Below, one piece after another: positions 13,116 through 23,725 of a DNA stretch of 64,000 nucleotides. The stretch comes from Callaeas wilsoni (lineage: Eukaryota; Chordata; Aves; Passeriformes; Callaeidae), in the NCBI GenBank assembly GCA_013398955.1, contig VWPU01019226.1:1-64000 (forward strand), in the 5' to 3' direction. The position numbers were made by a program, and so were the translations under genes. The notes beneath the pieces are model-generated. The model made no database searches. It was not told the DNA's origin and saw only the letters and a program-made list of their open reading frames with translations. Numbering within the stretch: the stretch's first letter is position 1; the number at the start of each line of letters is the position of its first letter.

Positions 13116-14296
13116 AACTGGGATACATAAAACTACAGAAGATTGTGTTTAATGTCCACATCTTCTTGACTATTTGTGTTTGATCACATCTTAAAACTCA
13201 TTGTTGATGTTAGTAGTCCCTGCTTTACAGCTGACAGCTGTATTTTGAACGCTCACTCTCTATGCTGCATTGTTTTCTTATTTTAGCTTTTCCATTCAAA
13301 ATAAAGGGAGAATGGATGTGGCAAAGAAATCAAAATGGTATTAAGCTTATTGTGTCTTTACTAGACTTAGGAAATGATTAGTTACCACACGCAGGTGCTC
13401 TCAGAGCACTAAAATATTCTAGACCTGCTGTCAGACCAGCAAACAGTAAACCACTGCTGAGTTTCTGATTAGACATTTGTCTAATCTGATTAGTTGACTC
13501 TTACAGAATTAGATATGTAATTGATATAATTCAGGTTTTAGTCAGTTGATATGGCACACAGAAATTCCAAGAATGCGCACAAGATTGTGAGTGCGACTTC
13601 TAGAGTTCATTAGTGTCTGTCCAAATGGCAATGGAACAGCTCTAACATCTCCGTGTATGCTATGCTGGGGTCTATACACCACTGCAGTACAATATAGCTT
13701 GTCCACCCTGAAGTGCCATGCCAGCTCCTGCCACACTAGAAGGAAATTTACGTATCTCAAAAAAATTAAGCTGAAAATCAAATGAAGATAATTTACTTCT
13801 TCAGATAAAAGGGTCCATGTAATATCTTTACATACAAAGGTACAGACAGCACAGATGCTTATTTTGCCATCTACTGGTCCTCCTTTTACTTATTAAGAAT
13901 TTTTTTTCTCTGTAGATATTCTGTGTAGTAACTTACAGAAGTTGTAAGTAGAAAACAGTTATCATTTTCATTATATCTCTAATCTATAGCTATACAATAT
14001 GTTTAATCTGGGGTAATAAAATTCTGCAACATTTAATTTTTAGTCATGCCATTATTGGTAATTATAATGGTGCTTTAATAAGTGATCAAATATTAGTATC
14101 ACTCTTTCATATTTATACACTGCCTATACTTCCTAGATATCTTTATAAGATTGTGAGTTTGAAAAGTTTGCCATACGCTTTCTCAATAGAAAAAGGATCA
14201 GCAATTTTATAACATTATATAATGTAGTAGGAAACCTGCTTTCTGACCTGGCTGAAAAGATAATTTGTGCAGCCTTCTGACTGTCTCAGTAGGCCT
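13116..14296. other. Non-coding DNA, no recognised feature
   Basis: Open frames on both strands at about 13540-13785 overlap each other and are short. No repeat family or exon could be recognised. Confidence 0.6.
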
Positions 14297-14340
14297 GAAA
14301 AGAGAGAAAAAAAAAAAAGAGGAAAGGGAGGAAAAGAGAA
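14297..14340 (+). repeat. 44-base uninterrupted polypurine tract
   Basis: Every base from 14297 to 14340 is A or G. The tract has twelve A in a row in the middle and AAGAGAG or AGGAAAGGG blocks on either side, giving partial mirror symmetry. Such tracts can form triplex (H-DNA) structures, but nothing here shows that this one does. Confidence 0.85.
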
Positions 14341-16273
14341 TCCAAAGCCTATTCCAAACATCAAATGCTAATTGCAGCTAAAGAAAAGCACCTGAATTTC
14401 TGCCACAAAGGGAGAAGAGTGTTGCCAGGAGCACTGCAATGACCATTTGACATTTCAGCTGTCGGCCCTGCAGCATATAATCATAGGCTGTATTTAAGTT
14501 CTCCAGCAATTGCAAGTCTACTAAAAATGTAGTATTCTGACATCCATCAAGCTGAAGGAATGACAGGTAAAAAATACATATGAATATAAATTACATGGTT
14601 CTTTTTGTTATAAAAAGTGATTGAGCTTGCATTTGAGTAAGTTTTTTCATTCTTCTTCTTTGAAATCCTTGAAGTCACTTGGGAGCAACAACATAGTGTA
14701 ATTGTTTTATGAAGCTATTACGAGTATTTAGCTTCATAATGACTACCTGTGCACTAAGTAGACAGAATTTTTTCCACTGTTGCAGGATGAGAGTCTTTGT
14801 GCCTTTGAAAAGTGCATGCCTTTTCCCTCAACATGTCACACAGTTTCAGGGATGGTTGTGAGAGATCTGGAAACCCATTGCTATCTTTCTTTCCTACTTC
14901 ATTGGAAGCTATCTCTGCTAACAGCAATAACCTCTACTTCTTCATGTGATGACATTCCCAGAAGAAATGTCTTTTATGCAATGGCTTCCAGATAAAAGTC
15001 ACTGAGTCATCTATGTGGAAAAACCTAAAGAAATGGAATAAAATGCAGGCTTGGTGCTGTAGGGTAGAACCCCATGTCACAGGCAAATAGCTCTTGCTTA
15101 CCTCTATCCTTGTGGAATTCTGTTTGAAAGCTTATCTTCAAGGGCTAGGGTACTTAGGTAGGTCCCTGCCCAACACAACATTGATACATAGGTATAATAT
15201 GAAGTACAGTCATAATTTTATTAAGACAAAAATACTCCACATCATACAAGAATTTTACAAGTCTCAGGTAGACAATGCCATACATGCAGAATGTTGGAAA
15301 ACTGGCTGAAAAACATACTTTTAAGCCACTAAATGAGGAACAACATTTCCGTTGTAGTCTGAATGATAAATTTTCTTTCTCTTCAGTAAATACCTTCCTT
15401 GAAACACATTTTCTTCATCTTCATCTCAGCAGTGGCAAAGGGATGAGTTTGAATGTTAGATGTTAAGAAGCTCCTTTATTTCAATGCTTGCAAAGATATA
15501 GAATAAAACAAAGCCGTGCTGCAAGTCAGTCTCAGATTTGGAGTATTGTGGACACAGCTAAATGGGATTACTGACTGCAGCCTAAAATAATGGATGTATT
15601 TATTCTTTCTGACTGAATATGCATTGCTTACCTAGTATAATAGCTTGATTTTTGCTCTAGAGCACTTTATTGGGTCTTGGAGGTGTAGTTTACACAGCTA
15701 AATCTCAATTTCTGTTTCATTTTGTTGGAAGCTGAGTCTAAATAATGACACAGAAATGGATGTTCTATGTGTGCCTTATGTATCAATTTGGAAAAGCACA
15801 AAAACTCTCTACCTTGCTTGCAAACATGGTTTTGCATTAGGCACATATACCTGAGTTTACATGGAAATGTACAGCTAGAATAGTGTCTCCACAACAAATT
15901 ACTACTTTACAAGAATAACAGCCCCAAGGCATGACAAAATGATGACTCAGGACCACCTACTGCAGCATTTTTCTTTAACAGTAAGAGGATAATGAAACTC
16001 ACCCACCCTTCAAGATCTGCCTAATGCCGGGAGCCCTTGAGGGCTCAAGAAATTATAGAATTAAGTACAGCGTGAATGTAAGAAGACACACCTTGTGTTA
16101 TGATGCGAATAGAATCTTGAGAGCAATCACAGCTAACACAGATCCAGACTGAGGGCAGACTGTGGACTTGAGAGCGGTATGAGATGTGTTCATTCTGTGT
16201 AGTGGCCACAGAGCTTCAGCAAACAAGGCTGAAATGGAGATATAAAAGGAGTTTAAAGTTGCTTTTCTGATTT
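14341..16273. other. Unique-looking non-coding DNA
   Basis: No gene or interspersed repeat was recognised. A small hairpin-forming sequence, GAGCCCTTGAGGGCTCAAG, lies near 16030. Open frames are at most 76 codons. Confidence 0.6.
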
Positions 16274-16290
16274 AAAAAAAAAAAAAAAAA
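16274..16290 (+). repeat. A17 homopolymer
   Basis: Seventeen consecutive A follow GATTT. I did not recognise a retroposon body immediately upstream, so it is listed only as a homopolymer. Confidence 0.9.
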
Positions 16291-18870
16291 GACAGAAAGA
16301 TGATATTAAATGCAGGGCAAGAGGCCACATACAATCCCATAGCCAAATATTCCTAAGGGGAAAAAGAGAAAGAAAAACAGACTGACATGCAGAGGTGCCC
16401 CTATATTAATCTTAAAGCAAAAATCTGTGGTGACTACTGATCCGAGATGGTTTATTCTCCATCTCTAGCTGTTAAGTTTACAGATCTCAGCTGGGCCCAT
16501 TTGGTATTTATCCTTCCTCTAGGGAGAGAAGGGAAAAAACAGAGTACAGACTTCCCAGTCTTTGAAAGCCCAAAATAATAGCTGTTACACTTCACATTGG
16601 CTGACCTTTGCGAGTGAGGACATGCTTCCAACTGGCTCAAATATTTTCTCAGTAGAGATGTCAGTGTGCTGCACATACTCCATGTTACTGAAGGATGCTT
16701 TAGGCACTACTTAGTAATCAGGAAGCAGCTTCTATTTTCATGAGAAGATTCCCTCTAAACTGCACCTGGCAAATTAAGAATTGTGAGTTCACTGTGTTAA
16801 AATTGTTTGACACTCCTAAATCTAACAAATAGTTTTACTTCATAAACTAAACATATGCTTTATTGTAGTAGTGCATCAAGAGATAATGCCTTAAGACAGT
16901 TCTTCAGATAACTCTGTAAACACTATAAAATGATTACTTCAAAATATGAAAGCACAAGAAAAACTGTTCCTCATGGCCTGTGCTATAGACTTTATGACCA
17001 AGATTTTAACTGCATCTGGTCTAGCCATTTTCTTTCAACTTCAGAAATATGACAATGAATGTGGCTCAAAAACTAAGATTGATTTTTATCATGATAGTAT
17101 GTCTGCCTAAAAACCCTTTTCTCCATAGCAATGCATCAGCCACTATTTTAGGGGCTGAGATCAAGTTTAATAAGACTGTATCATAGAAAGAAGAAGGGAA
17201 AAAGCATGATAAAAATTAAATCAGCTTCAAAATAAAATCACTTCATACTCCAAATTGTTCTACTTTTGGGCTACATAAATACCTCCAGGAAAAATAAGGA
17301 CAAATGTTGAGGAAAGAAATATTATTTATAATTCCTCTTTGAATAATACTGAAGACTTACTATTTAGGTAGCAACAAGAAAACAGTGTTCTATGGCCATG
17401 TAAAGCATCTAAATTTGCATATGGATTACAAAGTGTGGAAAGTGGTGGAAAACACATTCCCAATATTGGCATAGTGGTAGGCTATATTTTAGATCCCAGT
17501 CCACAAGAAGTTAAGAGAGATTGGAAGATCCATTTACATTTGCCTGGGATGTTATGGGTGGATTTTAGATAAAAGTGCTGGGAGTTAAATGAACTGGAGC
17601 CTCTTGAGGATGGCGTGTGGAACATCTTCCTTTTACAGTTACTGGTCAGATGAATATATTCTATTTTGCAGCTGCTATATGGCCACCTCGTATCTGTTTC
17701 CAAGTTCTGACAGCCACTGGTGTGTAATAACAAAATTATTTTTGTTCAAGACCTCTTCTACTGCAGTATTGATATTAGTGAGCAGAATTAAAGGGTGCGG
17801 AGTTCTTTCATCTCCAACCAAACACAGCAGAAGTTGAAAGCATGCAGACTGGACCTTTTGAAGACACCGATACCAGCTGAACATCTTGTGGGAAAAATCT
17901 TTGTGCTTACATGACCATGCTGCTCTGTGTTACGTATCTTGGAAACATAAGATTAATGTTGTGCAGGAAATACTGTAACAGGCCAGAAAACTAAACAAAC
18001 AGCAGTCATTCCACACTCTCAGCTATTTCATCAGCTTTCTGCTATTGTTACAGATGGCTTGACTAAAACCAGAAAGAAGTGAGTCTGAAGACCCCTCCTA
18101 CAGGAAAGCCTGCAGAGCAGCATAATGAGTAAGGAAATCTCTGCAAACTCGATTAGAGGGTTATTCTCAGTGATTCCAAATGGGGAGAGGAGGAGGCAAG
18201 ATTCACTTTTCTGTGCAGGGACACAGCAAGTTCCTGTGGATACCAGCTACAGGCTGATGTCAGTGATCCCAGGCAACCAATTGCAGAGCAAGCCATTCAG
18301 ACATGGAAATATCTAACAGACTTGCACAAAATAGTATCCCTGAGGAGAAGCCTCAGGAGTAATCACACACATTCCTATTATGAAAGAAGTTTCTTGTAGG
18401 TTTTTAAGGTTAAATGATATCAAGGCCCTCCCAAAATAAAAACAAAACAGATCATCAGGAAATTAGAATATCAGAAAAGTGTTGCCAGTTCAAACACTCT
18501 AAAGGAGATTTGTCTGAGAAACCATATGATACAATTTACTGGACAACGACCTGCACACACAGCAAGCTGCTGTCTAGTTGCTAATACTGGGGTCATGAGG
18601 AGGGGAAGAAAAAGATTGCTGTGAATAGAGTGACCATAGCATTACAAGCAGAAAGTTCAGCAAATGAACTTAAATCTCATGGAAATGGGAATCACAAAAA
18701 GAAAATTTCTTTTCTGAATTACAGACTAAGAGAGGTATGTATTCCTAAAATTCTAGGAGTTTCTGGTACATATGAAGTCTCTGCATGCAGAATACTTCAG
18801 AGTTTACTGAGCATGAAGAGTAGTCATGATAATCCTAACCAGTCATGGTTTGGTGTACATATTGGATTTG
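16291..18870. other. Unique-looking non-coding DNA
   Basis: No gene or repeat family was recognised. Overlapping open frames on both strands near 17480-17880, and a 101-codon frame at 18621-18926 that runs into the LTR, show no protein-family motif. Confidence 0.6.
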
Positions 18871-19937
18871 TGTGGCAAGGTTTTTATAGCAGGAGGACTG
18901 CAGGTGTGGCTTCTTTGAGAAGCTGATAGAAGCTTCCCCTGTGTCTGATAAAGCCAATGCTAGCTGGCTCCAAAACCAGGCCATGGGTCAAGGCTCAGCC
19001 TTCGGTGATGGTGGCAGCACCTCTCGGATATTTAAGGAAGAGGAAGGACCCCGGTCCAATACCAGCAGCAGCAGTCAGAAGTGATGCTTGAGAGTAAGTG
19101 AAACAACTCTGCAGACAAGGTCAGTGCAGAGGAAGGGAGAGAAGGTGCTCCAGATGCAGGAACAGATTCCTCTGCAGCCCTTGGTGAAGACCATGGTGAG
19201 GCAGCTGTGCCCCTGCAGCCCAAGGAGGTTCATAATGGAGCAGAGATCCACTTGCAGCCCATGAAGAGCCTGTGAGAAGGCCATGCTGGGGTGGGCTCCT
19301 GGCAGAACCTGTGGACCCTTGGAGAGAGCAATTTAGTGAAGCAGGTTTTTTAGCATTACTTATAACCACATAGGGGGCTCATGCTGGAGCAACCTGTTCC
19401 TGGAGGACTGCAGTCTGTTGAAGAGACCCATGCTGGGGTAGTTCGTGAAGAATTGCAGCCCATGGGAAGGATTCACATTAGAGAAATTCATAGAGAACTC
19501 CTGTGGGAAGAACCCTAAGCTGGAGCAGAGTAAGAGTGTGAGGTGTCCTCACTCTGAGGAGGAAGGAGCAGCAGAGACAATATGTCTTACTGCAACTGAC
19601 TGCAGCCCCCACTCCCTATAGCCCTTCGCTGCTGTGGAGGGAGGAGTTAAGAAAATCAGAGCAAAGCTGAACACTGAATGAGAGAACGGAAGGTGTTTTA
19701 AGATTTAGTTTTTACTTTTTCACTATCCTACTCTGAGTTTATTGGCAATAAATGAAATTAATTTTCCCCAAGTGGAATCTGTTTTCCCTCTTTTGGTAGT
19801 TGTTGAGTGATCTCTCCCTGTCCTTATCCTGACCCATGGACTTTAGTTATATTTTCTATCCCCTGTCTTGCTGAGGAGTGAAAGCATGTAGTGGCTGTAG
19901 AGAGCACGTGGTATCCAGGCAAGGTCAACCCACCACA
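18871..19937 (+). mobile_element. ERVL-like solo LTR (about 1.07 kb)
   Basis: The element starts TGTGGCAAGG and ends CAACCCACCACA. Its ends form a perfect 5-bp inverted repeat, TGTGG and CCACA. Inside, in the order expected for an avian LTR, are GAAGCTTCCCC, a TATA-like ATATTTAAGG near 19028, a run of related 'ATGCTGGAGCA / CTGCAGCCCATGG' segments at about 19150-19530, the polyadenylation signal AATAAA at 19747-19752, and a 'GAGTGATCTCTCCCTGTCC' block before the end. This order fits a family of LTRs common in birds and generally placed with ERVL. No internal gag or pol sequence flanks it, so it is a solo LTR. The flanking five bases (ATTTG left, GCCTG right) do not match, so no target duplication survives. 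Small open frames inside it are not genes. Confidence 0.85.
19747..19752 (+). promoter_or_regulatory. LTR polyadenylation signal AATAAA
   Basis: AATAAA lies about 185 bases before the LTR end, in the GGCAATAAATGAAATTAA context that avian LTRs of this type carry. It would have ended the proviral transcript. Present activity is unknown. Confidence 0.6.
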
Positions 19938-20755
19938 GCCTGTCCTAAGCAGAGTGAAATTGTATGTTGTTGTTTAAACTGAAATAAAAAATGCTGCAGT
20001 GTGACAAGAAATTCACAAAGAAAGAGGAAACATAAAAATGCTTACTGTAAAAGGGTGGACAAGAGAAACATGTAAATACTGTGTGAAACACATGAGAGCA
20101 AAATCATTTTAAAAGTAAACACTGGCTGCAGTGTGAAGACTTGTTTTTTCCAAACATGCAGTAGTGAGCTGTGATAAACCTAGTGTTAATTATTAGTGTT
20201 GTTTCTGCCTTTATGATGTATATATTAAATTTATGTACAACTGAATTCTTCAAGAACTGATAATCTACAACTGCATCTGGAACATGTGAAGTGTCAATAG
20301 CATATATAATTATTACCTTGCTTATAAAATTAGCACTTACACCCTCTAGAAGAAAAGCAGAATGATATAAGTTGTTCATCAGGCATCTGAGTTTCAGCTT
20401 CTAGAATGGCAGACTGGTACACCTGCACCACCTTACATCAGTTTATCAGTTATTTTATCTCTTTTACAGTTGAGGCATTTCTCCCCACCTTTGCAAGCTC
20501 CATGGACTGCCATTATCCTATTGCTGACTTTTCAAACACTGTTAGATCTTTTTCCATCCTGCTACTTGCATTTGGAAGGAGATTCCCAAGATAATGTCTC
20601 TCTCTCCAGCCAAATGCATTTATTTTTTTCATCTGTGATGCTTCCAAAATCCTCTGCAATAGTTATGCTACTGATATACAGAGTATTAAGATGATAAGAC
20701 AGTATCTTTGTTGCCTGTACTGCTTCATCTGGCTCTTTCCATCTGTTGATTCCTG
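19938..20755. other. Non-coding DNA between repeats
   Basis: No gene or repeat was recognised. Open frames of 62-91 codons occur on both strands at 20100-20790 and overlap one another, as expected for chance frames in AT-rich DNA. Confidence 0.6.
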
Positions 20756-20855
20756 TAGACTGCAAGACATTTTCAGCCAGCATCATAATTTTCTTCTGTG
20801 TTTGTAAACAACACAGACCTGGGATTCCAGCAGGGCTCTTAAGAGCTGGTAAACA
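20756..20855 (+). mobile_element. Ancient L2/MIR-like retroposon tail (decayed)
   Basis: The order TAGACTGCAAGACATTTTCA, then TTCTTCTGTGTTTGTAAAC, then a CACAGACCTGGGATTCCAG block with AGGGCTCTTAAGAGCTGGT follows the remembered pattern of a very old amniote repeat tail: 'TAGACTGTAAGCTC...GGGCAGGGAC...TGTGTTTGTACAGC...CTAGCACAATGGGGTCCTGG...GGGCTCCTAGG'. The similarity is spread out and weak, so both the family and the edges are uncertain. Confidence 0.4.
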
Positions 20856-20953
20856 GCGACAGCACCAAGCAACAAAAAAGTAACGTGTGCAGTAGAGATA
20901 GTTTTGTTGATGACTCTGTCTTTAATGGAGAAGATAGTAAACATTTTTCCTAA

Positions 20954-20970
20954 TTTTTTTTTTTTTTTTT
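20954..20970 (+). repeat. T17 homopolymer
   Basis: Seventeen consecutive T follow CCTAA. It lies about 100 bases after the L2/MIR-like relic, and no link between them is evident. Confidence 0.9.
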
Positions 20971-21936
20971 GTAATTAAGTGAATGGTGTTACCAGCATGA
21001 ATAATATAAAAGTGCTGCACTGAAGGCATTTATGGCCAATATGTGGTTTAGAAGTTGTTTGAATTATTTTGAGGGAAATAGCTAAATTAAAATCATGAGG
21101 TCTTCAGTGAATTAAACAGTAGCTAGAATCTGTGCAGGTAGTCTTTAATGAATGGGAAAGGAAGTGAAGATACAAGGGGGTGATACATAGAGTGAGAGCA
21201 CACAGGAAGGAAATGTTGTCTAAAGTAAGCCCATGATTGTCAGAAAATCATATTAAGTAGTGAAACAGATCTAGGAAACAAGAAAAAATAGAAAGAGGAG
21301 TTTTGAGAGAAGAATAATCACACAGTAGAAACGCGTATTGGGTAGTTAAGAGCATAAGTATTTGAAAACATTTAAGATGCCTGTCTTTCTGAAGAAAATG
21401 TGGGAAATTAAATAAATTTAGTATGGACTACTTCAGCAGTCAATTAGAAAGCAGAATAAACAAATTAATAATAGATTTTTTATTTTTTGAATCAAAACTA
21501 TCAAAGCAGGGTTGAAAGAAAAAACTGAAAGGACCAAAAATTTAAATCATTATTAGTGTACTTTGATATTAAAAATAAAGGAAAAATCCAGATCATGTTT
21601 TACATCATTGTGATCTAGAAAACCATGTTCCACATCTAAGTGTAAAACATGCCAAGATGGTAAACTCTTGGTGAGAGCTGAAGCCCACTACACGGGTATT
21701 AACTTTGTTATACAGATGAGTGTTTTTCCCTGATTTGGAGGCACACTTATGTTATGATGCATATATTCTAATACACTGCTTTGGATGCATTTTTTCAATA
21801 GTTGTTTCAGAATTTCTGGGAGGGATCTTAGCATGTAAGAAGACAGTAGCCACAGAGAGATAATCTGCATCAGGCCCATGGTCCATCTAAGACATTTACT
21901 TCAGGAATATTAGAACTAAAGGAAACACTGAGTAAA
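20971..21936. other. AT-rich non-coding DNA
   Basis: No gene was recognised. A short motif near 21874-21895 (ATCAGGCCCATGGTCCATCT) resembles the antisense end of the ancient CR1 class, but it is too short to annotate. Confidence 0.55.
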
Positions 21937-22033
21937 AAGCCCTGTGATCATTTTCATGGCCTCCTCTAGACTCGTACTAATAGGTCAACTTCTTTCTTGA
22001 GTCAGGTGCCCCAGCTCTGGATGCAGCACTGTA
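21937..22033 (-). mobile_element. 97-bp internal CR1 fragment
   Basis: This piece of antisense CR1 reads AAGCCCTGTGATCATTTTCA...CTGGATGCAGCACTGTA. It corresponds to the C-terminal end of CR1 ORF2 just before the 3' untranslated region. Both ends stop abruptly in non-CR1 DNA, and it lacks the CR1 3' tail that a normal insertion keeps. It aligns without gaps to 23310-23406, with 92 of 97 bases identical, which suggests a duplicate of that copy rather than an independent insertion. Confidence 0.8.
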
Positions 22034-22269
22034 ATTTTTGTATATCATTACAGTATTAATTTATTAATTTAGATACCATTACTTTCCATTTCTTTTCTAA
22101 CTTTGTTTTTATTTGTGTGTGTGTGTGTTTATGACTCATTCTTTGTTTCTTTTTTGTAAAAAAAAGTACTTTATGTGTCAGCCAATCATGGAATAGACAT
22201 TTTTCAGAGAATTTAAACTGGTCGTTCTTTTTTCTGACATGCTAAGGCTGACTCAAAGTTAGCGAATTG

Positions 22270-22922
22270 TGTAAAGAAGCAACTGTTTGTATGCATCTCA
22301 CCCCTCAAAAAAGATCACCCTATAGTATAGGACAGATGCTTTGTGTGACCACCAATGGCCACTGAAGTCCTCCCAAATAAGCCTCCATGGGTCCCTGGAA
22401 CCTGGACTGTAAGATGAGCCCCCACAGTGGCAACTTGAGATCAGGTAAAGGAGGTACTATTGTCTGAGTGTTATCTCAGACCTACGGGGAGGTTAACAAA
22501 GCTGGGAGGGAAGAATGTATCACTGATAATGGACACAAAGAACACAGAATTTATGGGCTACCAACTCACAACCCACAGACCCAAAAGAAGTCAAAGACTA
22601 AGCATGTGGACTAATTAGGATTGGGGGAGAGGAAATCATTTAACTGGGAGAATAAGAGAGCTGTATAGCCAATGGTCATTAATTCCTTTGTTTGCTATAA
22701 CATATAGTGAAAAGTTTTGAATGATCTCAGGTTCCCCACCACAGATAAGCCCTGAGTAAAGAAGGACCAATAGCACACCACTGGATCCACAATCATGTTG
22801 ATCTGTGTCTCTCTCACTCTCTCTCACCCTGTCTCCTCTCTATTTCTTTCTGTTTCTCTACCTCTAATTTTATTGTTAAACAAAATCTATGCTATTGAAT
22901 TTGGCATATGGTCTCCTTTACA
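22270..22922 (+). mobile_element. Probable avian endogenous retrovirus LTR (second type)
   Basis: The region has an LTR-like organisation. A 7-bp inverted repeat, TGTAAAG (22270-22276) and CTTTACA (22916-22922), could mark its ends. A TATA-like GCTATAACATATAG lies near 22697. A CT-rich block at 22805-22865 precedes TTGTTAAACAAAATC, a degenerate polyadenylation region. The following 'TTGGCATATGGTCTCC...' and 'TTATTTTGGGCAGAGGCATC' are typical of the 3' part of avian ERV LTRs or of the sequence just after them. The right edge could instead lie near 22956, with the TTTTGGGCAG segment inside the LTR. I found no target duplication for either edge. No coding retroviral sequence flanks it. The class (ERV1 or ERVK) is uncertain. 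Confidence 0.6.
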
Positions 22923-23114
22923 CCTTATTTTGGGCAGAGGCATCGCTCTCTAATCAGATCTTAATAGTCACCATGCTGAGAGTATGTAGTTTGGGAATGT
23001 TCCCTGTGGTCTACCATGTAGTAGTTTTTCTTGATGAAAAAAAGAAATTTGGGGGCGATGTTTCAAAAAGTTTTCTCCCTTACCTTTAGTTTTGCAACTA
23101 TAAAAGTTAGCTGA

Positions 23115-23702
23115 TCACCTAAACCTTCTCTCTTTCAGTTTGAAGTCATTCCACCTTGCCCTATCACTACATGCCCTTGTAAAATGTCCGTCTCCAGCTC
23201 TGTTGCAGGCCTCCTTTAGGTACTGAAAGGCACTATAAGGTCTCTCCAGAGACTCCTCCAGGCTGAACAGCCCCAACTCTCTCAGCCTCCCTTCACTGGG
23301 GCCTTGCTGAAGCCCTGTGATTATTTTCATGGCCTCCTCTAGACTCGTACTAATAGGTCAACTTCTTTCTTGCATTAGGTGCCCCAACTCTGGATGCAGC
23401 ACTGTAGGTAGGGTCTCACCAGAGCAGAGCAGAGGGGCAGAGTTGGCTCCCTGGCCCTCCTGGCCATGCTGCTTTGGCTGCAGTCCACGATGTGTTTGTC
23501 TTTCTGGGCTAAGAGCACACGTTGCTGGGCCGTGTTGAACTTCTTGTCCACCAATATCCCCAGGTTCTTCTCCTCAGGGTTGCTCACAATCCATTCTCCA
23601 TCCAGCCTGTATTTGTGCTTGGGATTGCCCTGACTGAAGTGCAGGATCTTTTGCTTTACATTGTTGAACTTCCAGAGCTTTGCATATGTAAAACTCATAC
23701 AT
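23115..23702 (-). mobile_element. CR1 LINE copy, 5'- and 3'-truncated
   Basis: This antisense CR1 is recognised from CTCTCTTTCAGTTTGAAGTC, then CCCTATCACTACATGCCCTT, 'CAGGCTGAACAGCCCCAACT', 'GGGTCTCACCAGAGCAGAGC' and 'TTGTGCTTGGGATTGCCC', in the correct CR1 order. It starts inside the 3' untranslated region, lacks the ATTCTATG tail, and ends on the right near the TTGAACTTCCAGAGCTTTGC block. It is therefore missing most of ORF2 and all of ORF1. Its segment 23310-23406 is repeated at 21937-22033. Confidence 0.9.
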
Positions 23703-23725
23703 ATAAATCTCAGAGTAATTTTCAT
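23115..23725 (-). pseudogene. CR1 ORF2 C-terminal remnant (reverse transcriptase polyprotein end)
   Basis: CR1 ORF2 encodes an endonuclease and reverse transcriptase that copies CR1 RNA into the genome. Only the extreme C-terminal region survives. One frame (23375-23725, minus) reads GNPKHKYRLDGEW, then PEEKNLGILVDKKFN, LLAQKDKHIV and ALVRPYLQCC. A second frame (23115-23330, minus) continues with RLRELGLFSLEESLE and FTRACSDRARWNDFKLKE. Both match the remembered CR1 order, but the break between frames shows a frameshift. The catalytic domain is absent, so the remnant cannot be active. Confidence 0.85.

Noticed and set aside
16024..16044. Short hairpin GAGCCCTTGAGGGCTC, considered as a terminator-like or microRNA-like stem
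   Set aside because: The stem is only 7 bp with a 2-base loop, which is too short for a microRNA precursor. Bacterial terminators do not apply here.
19032..19369. Three overlapping minus-strand frames rich in serine, leucine and proline
   Set aside because: They lie inside the GC-richer part of the ERVL-like LTR and are not coding.
21874..21897. ATCAGGCCCATGGTCCATCT, like the antisense end of the ancient CR1 class
   Set aside because: Only about 20 bases match and no neighbouring CR1 text supports it.
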